A stretch of 64,000 nucleotides of DNA from Patiria miniata. Taxonomy: Eukaryota > Echinodermata > Asteroidea > Valvatida > Asterinidae. The notes below the pieces were generated by a model. The model was not told where the DNA came from. It saw only the letters and a program-made list of their open reading frames with translations, and ran no database searches. The DNA is taken from the NCBI RefSeq assembly GCF_015706575.1, contig NW_024037076.1, positions 8,342,777 to 8,406,776 of the forward strand, in the 5' to 3' direction. Below are positions 1 to 12,200 of this stretch, piece after piece (positions within the stretch are counted from its first letter, which is position 1; each line of letters starts with the position of its first letter). Position numbers and translations under genes: made by a program.

Positions 1-331
1 GCCTGCCACTCGCATGGTCTTTTTTCGTGTACGGGAAGCCATACGCCTTTACTCAAGTCTACGGTCATGAAAAGGCATGAAAAGGCTTTGAGATGAAACA
101 AAGCAAACCCATGAACCTTTGGCGACTGAACGATCTAAGCTCTGTCAAAAAGATTGTTCATAGAAATTGTTTTTAAAAATAATGCAATCCCCCCCCCCTC
201 CCCGCTATCTCTCCGACACTCCAAAAAAGATACTGGTACCGTGACGTCCGAATGTGGACAAAATACGGACAGGACAGAGGCAGCTTGGTTAGGGGGGTAA
301 TTGTACAATTTTCTTTTATATAGTATTTATG
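1..331 (-). repeat. Inverted copy of spacer sequence found at 49929-50819
   Basis: The reverse complement of 1-331 matches 49929-50819 almost base for base, from the CCATGCGAGTGGCAG end to the ATACTATATAAAAG end. The spacer copy carries an extra stretch of about 575 bp at roughly 50120-50695. The match stops just before unit A begins. No gene is seen here. Confidence 0.85.
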
Positions 332-1360
332 GACTTGTGTTACTCGAACTCAAAGCGTCCCAGTATAATGTGGTGTCCAGGCCCCCCCCCCCCACCCGTC
401 CCGCCTTCCCCGCAATACGGGCGTTTCATGTGCCACCAAAAGTTTGCCACGGAGAGTTCATTTTTCCTAGAGTGCATTGTGGGAGGTGGTCGACAAATTC
501 GCAGCGCAGGACATTTTAAATTGTTAGGTTTTTTCCGGTCAGTAGTTTTGTAAGAGTATGATTCGAGTAAAAATCTGCCTTTTTCTTTACTTTGTATCAA
601 TATGGTGATTTTAGTAAGGCGGCAGACCGCTATACCCGAATTTATAACCACTTAGCTAAAGTTGTTTAATGACACTCATTCAAATGGGCCTTGTTTTGTA
701 GACCGTAATTTGAAAAACTGACTCTCTATGGCAAACTCTTAGTGGCGCTTTGCATTGTGAATCGTTCGAATTTTAGGATTTTGGTTATCCCCCATCCCCC
801 CCCCCCAACTCGCCAGCACAGATATACGCCACTGGCCGTCATTGCACTCGCGTGGTCACGATTCTAATCCTGCCACCGGCTGACGTTAATGTGACATTGT
901 ATTATAATGGCATCATTCCCTAGACTTAAGTAGCCTAAGTACAAGAAAAGATGAAGTTTCCCAAGCTAGCTAAGGGAGCTGAATTAGAATCAGATAAACA
1001 AAATTCCCGCGTAAATATTTGTAAACGGGTCAGTAGTTTGATATGAATATAATGAGGTTGGGGAAACTTGCTAGAATTTCTCTCAATCATAGCGACATCA
1101 GTGCCGGCCGAAAGACGTGCGACGCGAAACAATGATTGATGAGACAGATTAAGGACGAGCTTGGTACGGTTAATTGCTCGTACTGAATCTGAATAGTCAA
1201 CTGCTCTGTACATGAGAATGATTGTATAAAAGAGTTACGTAACAGTGCTCATATGTATAGCACAATGCTGATGCATCTTTCGTGCAGCTATGAAACACAA
1301 AGTAACTCTCCCACTGCCGAAATAATGATTTTGATTTAAACGCAAAGAGAAAAGCACCTA
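332..1360. other. Unit A left flank, no gene recognised
   Basis: It holds a poly-C tract near 381, another near 798-808, and otherwise unique-looking AT-rich sequence shared with B and C. The short open frames here look random: they are interrupted by homopolymers that change length between copies, and one 92-codon minus-strand frame (935-1213) is shortened in C. I see no exon signals. Confidence 0.5.
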
Positions 1361-1800
1361 CTGAAACAGCCTTGTTGTTAAGCTGTCTGACAGCGGACCC
1401 AGGGTTAGGGGTTCGAACCCGCTGGTGCCATTATTTTGGTTTTCGATGCCCGCGGTTCTGTCACTTAAGAGTATTAATTTCCCGTCGTCATTTACCAACA
1501 GCAGTTAGCTCGGTCGGTCGGTAAGCTGACTCACAAGTTGGGACTGTCTGGGAAGTCCAGGTTGGCATCTGCGTATAGGTACGGGGTTCTTTTGCTGACT
1601 CGGCAGCAAGGCTTAGGGTGCCACCTCGTTTCCTCCCTTTATGGTGTCTGACTTTCGAGTTACATGGATGGACAGGGAAGGAGGTGTGGTGGGCCGGGTA
1701 CCGAGTCCCAGAAGAGTTCTATATGGAAGTCGGTAAGGGGCTCATTGAGTTAGGGTCATAAGTCCGACTCCTGAAGACTTGGCCATCGCCACATAACTTT
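1361..1800 (+). mobile_element. tRNA-derived SINE, unit A
   Basis: The head has a box A-like TTGTTAAGCTGTC and a clear box B, GGTTCGAACCC, at about 1410. A body of about 370 bp follows. Its core (CCCGTCGT..TACCAACAG, then TTACATGGATGGACAGGGAAGGA) is shared with the differently headed SINE at 49181-49620. It ends at CACATAACTTTTTG. Present at the same place in B and C, so it predates the tandem duplication. Confidence 0.72.
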
Positions 1801-2255
1801 TTGTTTTATTTTCTTTCTTTTCTATCAGAGGACAATTGCAAGAATGATTAATTTGTTATATTGAGAGCTTGAACTGTAATCGTTCGAAAATTTTGTAATA
1901 TTGCCCGAAAATAAAATAAAAAATTTAATCCAGCTATAATGTTTTTATTTCATTGTCGCAAAACTGCATGTACATGCTCAGTACCTTTGCGCATACCTTG
2001 TTCGGGCCTGTTCCCTGATCCCAGACTGCGGGGGAGGGGGGGGGGGTCTTTAAATCCTATTGTGGAATTTTTCTTATTTTTATATTTTTTATAGGCACAT
2101 CCGTAGCTGTAAACCACCGTATATGAAGCGACTTCCTGTGCCGACATAACAGAATGTACAATCTTTTGACATGGGTTTCAGAACCTGATTTTAGCTTCGC
2201 GGAGTTTTGAGCAGCGGTGTTTATTGTTTACATTCTCCACTTTGTTCTTATTCCC

Positions 2256-2473
2256 TCTTCCCAAGCGGTAAAAAGGGGGGAAAAGAAAAAGAAAGGAAAA
2301 AGAGGTGCGAAGCCATATTGCTGTTTATTTGATGGGGGGGGGGGGGTAGGAAAAATGCTCCCCTGCTCAGGCTAAATAAAAATGATAAAATTGAGAATAT
2401 AATGAAAAAATTAAGGAATATTGGGGAAAAAATGCTTTCCCCCCCGGAAAAAAATCCTGGCGACGCCCATGCC
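2256..2473. mobile_element. hAT-like MITE remnant, unit A
   Basis: A G-tract-rich element with a right end reading CCTGGCGACGCCCATGCC. Its left terminal repeat, still visible in unit C at 52947, is missing here. The matching remnant in B is about 24512-24731. Confidence 0.5.
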
Positions 2474-4890
2474 TTTCCCCTGCCTTCTCCATTCTTCGGA
2501 ACACTGGTACCTAGGGCCTACGAAGCACTTAATCCGGGCCTGTACAGGGCTAGTCAAAAAGCAAGTAACTTGGATTTAATTTGATGCACCAATGAAGAAT
2601 GTCTGAAAAGAGAATGTTCTTCCACTCATCTAAAAAAAAAAAAAAAAATAACTGAAATTGATCCATGCTAGCAGAAATTACCCATGTTTTACTGAAAGAT
2701 CATATTTTTGTGGCCGTCTATGATATAACAGTAGAAGGTTTTGAGCTGAGTAAGAATTACAGATCTCAAACAGGCATTCAAATACATTTCAGATTTTAAT
2801 CATTGAGTCAAGACTGAAATATTCTTTTTGCTGTCAAATTTTGTGTTTTAATTATGAAGAACAAGTCAGCTCTTCCCCCCTGAAATATTAATGGCAAATT
2901 TTGTCTGTTTCCTTTGCAACTTTTCATTCACTCACGAAGGTGGGAAACGTCCATGTTTCATTGTACTTATAATGGTATTCATCAATTCGCAGGACGCTAA
3001 ATGATGAGTGGTGGACAACTGATTGTGTGATCATTTTGATTAAAAGAGACACAACGTAGGACTATATGCAAATTGCGTGAAAGTTTCAGAGTTACTAAAC
3101 TATATCTTGTACTGTACCCCTATGTTTATTTTATGAAATGGAGCGAGCCACATATTTTTTGAAATGTTCTTTTCTAATTCTGTCATTTTGTTTCTTCTAA
3201 ATACTCACCCTGTATATTGGACGTTTCGATGACTTATATAAGGGAATAACACAGTGCGAAGTACGATAAATACTGTTTAATAAATAGCTATTAGATTTAT
3301 GGTACGTATAGGCAACTTGTCTGTAGCGCTTTCCAGCTCTTATTAAAGCTTTAGAATTTTAACAGTTCCCGAACATTTTGTATTCTTGATTTCCGCATAA
3401 ATGTTGGTTTTATTCCTAAACACAGCGATACACTGTCAAAGACTTCATCAGGCTTGTCTCACGTTTTTCCTTAAAACGTCTGCAATTACTCTGATAATAA
3501 TCATGTTCCTCCAGAGACGAAGGATGTTGACTTTGCGAAACATCATGTTTGGGTTGAGAAACAATTTTTTTCTGAAAATCGTTGGTTTTTCGCCACAAAG
3601 CCTCTTGCCGTAGAGTGATGGGATTTTAGTTAAATGATAGTGATGGTAAAATGGGGAATAAAATAGACATCTGGTTTGAATAGCTGATGTCTCCAGTCTT
3701 ACTTATCAAGACTTCCATTCATTCTCTTCCACGGGGCCTGGAATTTTGTGCGTCAAAATACACCAAAATTCGCGTGTATTATGTTTTGTGATACATCAAG
3801 GCGCAGTAAACTCTCCTGTAAATTCGCGAACACTTCCAACAAATTTATGTATTGATTAAAGGTGAATTTAGCAGTTGTGTTAAACATATAGACATGGATA
3901 ATAAATACTGCATATAATCATATTGGCAAATTGTAGTTTTCATATATCTGTAAAATCTCTTTTTGGTTTATTTCATCATCAAAAACACTAATTCAAAAAC
4001 AACTTGCGAGTACAAAAAAGTTTAAATTTGGGTACAAACTACAAAAACGAAATTCTATACTGAGGTATCCTGCCTTATCCGATTGGTATCTAATAGGTTT
4101 CATATGGTGTTCAGTGTGACTACATTCCGATTTTTTTTGAAAGCGAAATCGTAAGGCGAAGTCACTTTTCAAATAATTATGAATTACTTCTTTAATGGCT
4201 TAATTTAGCCAATACACGTTTTTTGATCAAAAACCCAGGATGATTGAAAACCTCGTAAAGGGATACAGTTCAACGCTGAGATAAAGCAGTTTTTCGTGTG
4301 AAAAAAGACACCTAAATATAATGAGGTCGACTATATCCTATTTTCAACGAAATTTACAAAGAAGGGTTTTGATACAACTCGCATGGAAACAAATAACAAA
4401 CAAACAAACAAAAACAAAATAAAATTTAACAATATAAATCTATATATATACACATATTATAGGCCAATCTGTGCTATCAATTATATCACGAAGGCCCCTT
4501 AACATGGCGACAGCATTGTGCTAGCTATTGTTCAGATAATTCGTCATGGGGCTGTAAAGCTTTGTATAATAGCTCACACAATGCTTTCGCCATTGAAGGG
4601 GGGCTCGTGTGTGTATCGTGATCACGTGATCTAATCCGTCTATGCCTCGAGTATAATGAATGAAAGTTTACACAATTTGGAATATATAATGCAAATTATT
4701 CTGCAAGCTAAACTATACCTATTTTGTGTTTACTTCTTACTTTGTACGCCTCAAGGGACATACATTTCTGTGCGTGCATGAACCAATGATTACTCTGTAT
4801 TAAAATATCATCACTGCTCTATAAAGCGGTTTTTCTGTGTATGTATGTTCATCGGTAGCTCATGTGTTAATCACTAACATTGCTAAACTA
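2474..4890. other. Unit A non-coding flank, nothing recognised
   Basis: AT-rich sequence shared with B (24732-27139) and C (53189-55592). Short frames such as 3401-3613 are not supported: indels between copies break them. It contains the switch point near 3700 where B stops resembling A and starts resembling C. Confidence 0.5.
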
Positions 4891-5588
4891 TACAGGGTGA
4901 GTAAAAAAAAAAGCGAAACCCAAATGTCGGGAATATTGTTTAAGTGAAGGCCTGTATGTTGCACTTTCAAAATCTGGGATATAAAAGGCCAATGCATAAG
5001 CTTTTGTTTAGTACAAAAATCATTCAAATCACTCGTGTACTTTTCAAGTTACGGTGTAGCGTGAATATCCGACTCCATGAAATGTGGACTCATTGGTAGT
5101 AGTGCGCACGCGTGAGTACGATACTGTGCTATTTTTAGGATCGTTTGGGGAGAGTGACCTGTCACGTGCGAGGGATTAACCAACAAAAGGGAAAGAGGGG
5201 TCCTATTTTCATAGGGGTCGGATTTTCATGTGACAACGGCATTTTAAACACAACCACCGTTTTAAAGTTCTGTCCACGGATCACAAAAAAGGTGTGTGTT
5301 CTTTCAGCAAAACGAAAACATTTCACGCACATCTCTATGCTATTTGGTTTCGTTTCGCTGAAAGAACACTTACCTTCATTGTGATTCGTGGACGTTTAAA
5401 ACGGTGGTTGTGTTTTAAAAACAAAACCGTAACTTAAAAAGTACATAAGTGATTTGAATGATTCTTGTACTAGGAGAAAGCTTATAAATTGGGCTTTCAT
5501 ATCCTAGATTTTGAAAGTGCTACATGCAGAGCTTCACTCAAATAGTAGTCCCGTCATTTGGGTGTCGTTTTTTTTTACTCACCCTATA
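4891..5588. mobile_element. Foldback MITE with TA target site, long inverted arms, unit A
   Basis: Ends are TACAGGGTGAGTAAAAAAAA and, on the other strand, TATAGGGTGAGTAAAAAAAA, with arms of about 170 bp that pair almost throughout. TA-flanked CAGGG ends are typical of Tc1/mariner-type MITEs. A second palindrome lies inside at about 5243-5420 (ACACAACCACCGTTTTAAA and its complement). A carries about 180 bp (about 5054-5240) that B and C lack. Confidence 0.78.
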
Positions 5589-6133
5589 AAGCATAAACTT
5601 TAATAGTACATTGAAATTATACAGCAGCTGCAATAAAGTTTGTGCAATACGGACATAGTGAAAGCAATGTACAAAGGGGGTATGAAATACAATTACCTCG
5701 CCATAGTTTGGAAGGTGCCCCTTAAATAGCTGATCCCAGGGCCGCTGTAATTTTATCAATCTAGAACGGTCACGTGGAGTCAAGTTTGTACAACACATTG
5801 TATTTAAATACACATAATTCAACACCACTTAAATACGGTCTGGCACAGTATTTGCGTCAAAAAGGTACAGTACAGTAATCAGAGATAACATGACGATCAT
5901 TCATTTCTTAAAAAGTAACCGACAACTTTCAATAGCTATTTGGTTTATGGCACAAAACCATTTTACATTACTGTGATCATGGACGTTGATTTTATTTTAA
6001 ACTTTGAGACACACGGTGCGTTCAGTGATGTGAAAAACACCATGTCCAACATCACAGTTGGTACTAATTTTTGTTTTAATTTGGCACTGAAATTGCATAA
6101 ATCCCGGGGGTGGGAGGATGCATCCCCCACACT

Positions 6134-6214
6134 TTCTACAATGACCGGGCTGGGGTGTTGAATCATTCCCCCTTTCTGCAATGACCGGGGCTGGGGTATT
6201 GAATCATTCCCCCT
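6134..6214. repeat. Two-copy repeat of about 40 bp at the truncated gene end, unit A
   Basis: Two units, each reading about TCTRCAATGACCGGG, then CTGGGGTRTTGAATC and ATTCCCCCT, sit directly against the stop codon of copy A. B has the same pair at about 28202-28282, while C has one. The deletion that removed the end of the cytoplasmic tail joins at this repeat. Confidence 0.7.
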
Positions 6215-9200
6215 CCCCCTCCACCATGTTGGGAAGGTCGGGTCTTTTAGGTAGAGTAGGGGCGTCATCCCTGATGCGGGTACTGTAGGCGATGTCCACC
6301 TCCCCGATGCGGGTATTATAAGTTGTCTCCAGATTCAGCGGCAGGGCCGATTGGCCCCGGTCGCGGCCTCGGTACTTGATTACAGCATCCTTGGCTCGAT
6401 TGATGCTGTAAGAGCAAAATACATACATCTCATGTAGGCTTATACTCCGATATAACTTTTGGTTAGAATAACTCAAATGTCACACTTGCGGCTAGCTGAA
6501 TAATCACAAAAACGGGCTTTTATATAGCACTTTCAACTAAGATCAATGCGCTTTATACATTATTATTACCCCTGATCATTGGACCAATTAAACATTCCAA
6601 ATACCATCTCAGCTCCCAGGGGAGTATGCAGCTTGATGCTGCCTGTTAGGCGCAAGGAAGCTAATTCAATCACAATAACCATCTCTATCCTCACAGATGC
6701 AACTATCAACAGAAAACATAGATGTCGTCAGCCAAGTGTAAGTCAGACTGATTTTTAGTTCAATCTCATTTCTAAGGGTACAATTTTTGTAAGAGGCATA
6801 AAGCGCTGTTACTGGAACATGCTTTGGAAGCTAAGATGACACATTTTTACAATAGAAATTTTAGCGAAAACTACGCGCAGCAGATGCTTGCTTTGAACTG
6901 TAATTGGTAACGGTTTGTTCTCATTTCCAACGTTTCGCCAATGTGTAAACATGGTTTGGCAGTCGTGAAAGTGAAAAAAAGAAATCGTAGAATATATTAC
7001 TTTAGTTCAACATCGTACCTTGACGAAATAAGAAGTTTTCATCGGATACCCTACTTTTTCTCAATTTATTGGTTAACTGATTATTGCTATTTTCCTTTTG
7101 AAGTTTGAACTTAATAATTTCATAAGTAGGCATATAGCGTTAAAGAAATCGTAAGAGCAACAATTTTAAAGGCTAAAATTTATCGTTACATTAATGATAT
7201 ATCTGAAAACTGCTCTGAGTACCGGCACCCATCGACACCCTTTGAAATGCATTTGCAGACAAATCTGTTCTCCTTCTTTCCTGTAACCATATTACGTCCT
7301 CATTCGACTTTACTTAAACTCGAGCATTACTACTTACTATCCCTTGTGGTAGATGAACCCGGCCGCAATAACGACCGAAGCTACAATAACGACAATGAGT
7401 AGAATAATGTACCAGTTGGAACCGATCCAGTTCTGTAAAGAAACCACATGTACTTGGCTTTATCTTCTGTAATGTCCCATCACCACAGTTGAATTCCATT
7501 ACTTACTTATGTTATCACCATCCATCTTATTTTCACCATTATCAAGTCAACATTATCACCATATTATATTGTTATCACTATCATTTTCACTACCATCTTA
7601 ATTCAACCACTTCTGTTAGTTCATCCTTATATTGGCAGTTTGTTCATCATCTCTCGATCAGTTTAACATTTTTAAAACACTAAGTCACTATTTAACAAGA
7701 TTGCTACAGGCCACTAGAGGTGGCAGCTACAAAAGAAAACAGAAAAAAGTGGATTTAAAGACAAAAAGAAATGAATTATCAACTGATTTTTCCTTCAAAT
7801 TGAGATGTAAAAGTTGGAAGGGGAAAGAGGGTGGGCAATGAGGTCCACAGGGAAACAGTAAGAGGGAAGGAAGTTAAGTAACTACCTCAACTCGTATAAC
7901 AGAAATGACAGACGGATCACAGGAGGCAGGGGAGGGAGGTCAAAATGCGAGGAAGGAGTGAGAAGGGAAAGTCCTCCTGACAAGAAGGAAACTAAGCCTC
8001 TGTCAGCGAGAGGTTCTATATACAGTATGTCTCAAAAATAGTGCCCGTCTAAATAGTTTTGAAAGAACAACCAAACCACGAAGTAAATTTGTTAAGTATT
8101 TAATTGTGCAGATACTCTTAATCCTTGGCCTCAACTCCTAAATAATTGTCGCTCGCGCTTCACTTCACAATGGTCAATTGATCACAGCAACATTTCTGGA
8201 CACTTGTGACCAATATCATGAAAGAAGTTCATCAGGCTGGTGAATTTTTAACTTTGTAAATGCTTTCTATATTAACTACGTAAGTAATTGGCTGTGTTAA
8301 TAGAGAATTCATTTACAAACTTGTGACCAAGTTCCTTGTCTTTTAATCATTTTCAGTGCTTTGTTATGTAAGCTGTGTAAAATCAGTCGCCATTTGGCCT
8401 CGAGCATTAAACTGAGGTCTAGCCCTGGTGACTAAATGACTGATGGCCAGGCTAAAAATTCCAATAGCCCTGATGATTGAATGACTGTTAACCATGCAGG
8501 CAAATGATTCCAATCCCCAAACCGCAGCCCTTTTTCACAACATGAAAGAGTTTTCACAGCTTACATAATAACAAGTCACTGAAATTGAGTAAGTCAAAGA
8601 ACTTGGTCACATGTCAAAAACTGTTGTTGTAATCAATTAACCATTGTTTAGTGAGGCATGAGGGAAATTAATTAAAACTCTTAGGGGTTGAGGCCAAGGA
8701 TTAGGAGTATCTGCACAATCAATAATTTTCAAAATTTACTTCGTAGTTTTGTTGTTCTTTCAAAAATATTAAGGTGAACACTTTTGGGAGATGTGCTGTA
8801 GAAGAGCTGCCAGTTATAAGGTCTCCAGGTAGAACTCTCCTGACTTCGCATTGTGCCATGATTGATCCTCAAAAATTTCCACTATTCAAAGTTTCTTCCA
8901 GTTAAGGGGAGAAATCCTACCTCTGACGGGTTCCCGGTGAATGGCTCCGCCGATCCCTTGTAGATATCGAGGCCGTACTGGGCAGGAAGATCCGTTGACG
9001 CCCCATCAATCCAAGCCTCAATGGTGTCCTTCTGTAAGTAACCCGACTCAGTCCAAGCTAGAAAGGTCACTTTAGTCAGAGGTGAGCTGGGATGAATAGA
9101 AGTTAATATTTTGAGATAAGAGCCCGATGCATGGAATTTATAGATCACTTCATGGTCATTAGTAATCGACGGATTCACAAATCGCTTTATGTAGTAGGAT

Positions 9201-12200
9201 TGCCTTTGCGCGATTGTATGGAGTGCCTTAATGTGTGTTATACCAATTAAACTAAGATCTGCAAACAAAAGAATATTTGTTGGTAGATAGCTTGACGATT
9301 TTGTTTGAACTAGATTGTTAAAAGGGCTTTTTTCACACCGAAAATGCGTTGATAATCTTTCGGTAAACTAATTACGAGACGATTAACTACACTATGCAAC
9401 AATTTGGAGCAAAATTATGTTTGCACCATTAACTGGTAATTACATTTCAATTTCTGTGTCAATTAAGCCTTGCAAGAACATTGTGAAATAATATATATAT
9501 ATATATACCTATCGGTAGATTTGACATAGTCCTCTGTCAGAATTATTTCCACTGACACTGTTTCTCCGGTGTCTCTCCGCACGCGCGAATGAAGTGCGTA
9601 GAGTTTCTGCAGCAGATTGGCCAATTTGGTCTCATATGCAGACTTATCTTCCAGCTTTCCTATCATGAAGACGACGGCACCGTACAGTTTTGAATCTTAG
9701 ACACGTGACAAAAACAAAAGAAATACAGGAATGTTTTATTTTTTAAATTTCGTGAAACGATTGCCCCCAAATAGATGATAAATTAAATTTAAGGCACTAT
9801 ACTAAGCTCTGATTTTGATTTTGAAAATGCAACAATTAAAGTACGTGTGATAAAAATGACGGCCTTCAAATGTGCTCAACGTGTGCGAATTCGGAGCACA
9901 ACTATACTCGGCCCGATTCCGAATTTCGCGTTCGTTCGATTCCGCTTCTGCGCTGAGTTTTATCCAACCAACTACATTTTGGTATCACAACTAATGAACG
10001 ACAGAAAATATTGTCAGATCGGGCTTGATTCGAGTCTGTCGGATTGGGGACACCACTTCACCAAAAACAATGTCAGGTATCTAAGTAGACAGCAAAAGAC
10101 TCCACAGGACTTTTTATTTCGAAAACCTGTTTGGTTTTATACTCTGGATTTTTTCCCCAATAGAAAATATCAAGCTCCATTAAAATGTGGTACAATGTAC
10201 TGTCATAATTATAAAGGCTTTGCATAGACAATGTTGAATTGAGAATGTTTTGTTCATTTCAGTACTAATTCCATTTTGATCTTTTCTTACCTATGTCGCA
10301 ATTTGTTCCATAGAAGCCGTCATCACAGGTGCATTTGTAATTGTAATCGTTAGCGCTGTTGGTGTTTTCACATGTACCATTCTGACACGGTGGGTCTTTG
10401 AGGGCGCATGGCTTATCTATCACCGTGTCACACTGAGTGCCCTCGTAAAACACATCACATTCACATCTTTAGAAACCAATTATAATGCTGAGGTAAATGC
10501 CAGTGAAGACTGATCCATCGTATGCAGTAGCCATCTTGGAAATATATTTTGCTTATTTTGAATTCAGTGTCAAGTTTGAAAGCACAATATGGTCTTTGCA
10601 TGAGCTTAGTAAAAAATATCGACTGGCTTTCCTCGTTATTGAAAATTGACTAGTCAAACATGCAGAGTTTCATACTATGACTAGAAAAAGGTGTTAGAAT
10701 CGACACAGATTTCAATTGCTTGCATAGCTATTTTTCCAAAGTCAATGGAAAAATCAAGTCAGATTGACTGATTTTCAGTTGCACCCAGCTGACCCTGAAT
10801 GGCTAGTCGAATTTGCTTTCTTGTCAAATCTGACTAATGCTTTTTAGAGTGTGTGCATGCCTGTGGGACTAAAGCTCATGCATCCCTAAGATGAATGTCA
10901 TGCAAAGGATGTTAAGGCCTATGTCTTGCTACATGTATTAGTAGTTTGTAAACATGTTTATTAAGCAATTGTATACTGATGTTTAGGAATTGAACACAAC
11001 TGATACATTCAACAACAAAAAAGAAAGTCCCCCTTTATATTTTTTTGTGTAACTCAAAAACTACTGGGCATATCTTGCTCAAATTACGACTGATCAGTAC
11101 AGAAATTCCTTAGCAATCCAGCCCTACTCTTTGTTTGGCCCAAAATCGTGATAATGTGTACAAAATTATTCAGTTTATGACAAACGGTACCGGAAAAAGT
11201 TGCCCTTTTGTATACGTGCAAGGTGAGTGTGAACCACAACTTGCACAAAAGTGCAACTGTTCTCGATATCATTGGTCATAAATTGTATAAATTCGTTAAC
11301 TGTTTTTGGTCAAATAAGGAGTATGGCTGGATTGCTAAGGAATTTCTGTACTAATTAGTCGTTATTTGAGTGAGAGGTGCGCAGTAAGACAAACAAATAT
11401 TGGAGGGGGACTTTCTTTTTTTGTTTGATTGCATTAAGATTGTGTTTAATTGCTAAACACAGTTGTTAGAGTGCATGACTGCTCACCTGTAGGCATTCAA
11501 CTCATCCACACACGTTCCATGCTCACACGGCGAGCTAGCACACTCATCTATTTCGTTCTGACACAGCACGCCTGCATACCCCGCCGTGCAGTTGCAAACG
11601 TAGCCGTTGATGAGATCCCAGCAAGTCCCATTCAGACAGGGTGAGCTATTACACTCGTTGGTTTCACTGTGGCACTTTTCTCCGCCGTAGCCCGGCGGGC
11701 AGAGGCAGGTGTACCCGTCCAGGTGATCGGTGCAGGTGCCCTGGTGTAAACACGGCGAGCTGCCGCACTCGTCGATGTCTTGGTCGCACGTCTTCCCGCC
11801 GTAGCCTGCCGCGCATTCGCAGATGAACCCCGGGTAATCGTCCACGCAAGTGGCGTTGTTCATACACGGATCGTAATCACACAGATTCAACCTCAGACAC
11901 CTGACATAAGGAGAAAAGACATAATTACTTCTTAAATTTTAAGAGTTTAAAGCCACCGTTCTGTCCAGTTGGAAAATAGACAAGAGAAGTGAGCAGACGA
12001 CGCTAACCAGATTCGCGACCCTCCTAAATTTGGTTGTGACCCACCGCTGCCAAACGACTAGAGAATTAATGAACTTCTAACGGACAAACTTGGTTGAAAT
12101 TGTTCACAAATGCTTGCCCAATCATACACGGCGCCACACTTACCAGAAACCGTTGATCTCGTTCACGCAGGTCTCATTGACATAGCATGGGAACGAGGCA

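Noticed and set aside
935-1213. A minus-strand frame of 92 codons, kept in B (23190-23468)
   Set aside because: In C the same region has a deletion that changes the frame and the product, and no splice or domain evidence supports coding. Conservation in A and B only reflects their recent duplication.
7489-7683. A plus-strand frame rich in His, Tyr and Ser next to the transmembrane exon
   Set aside because: It is a low-complexity ATCACCATT-type repeat in intron 11 whose length and frame change in C.
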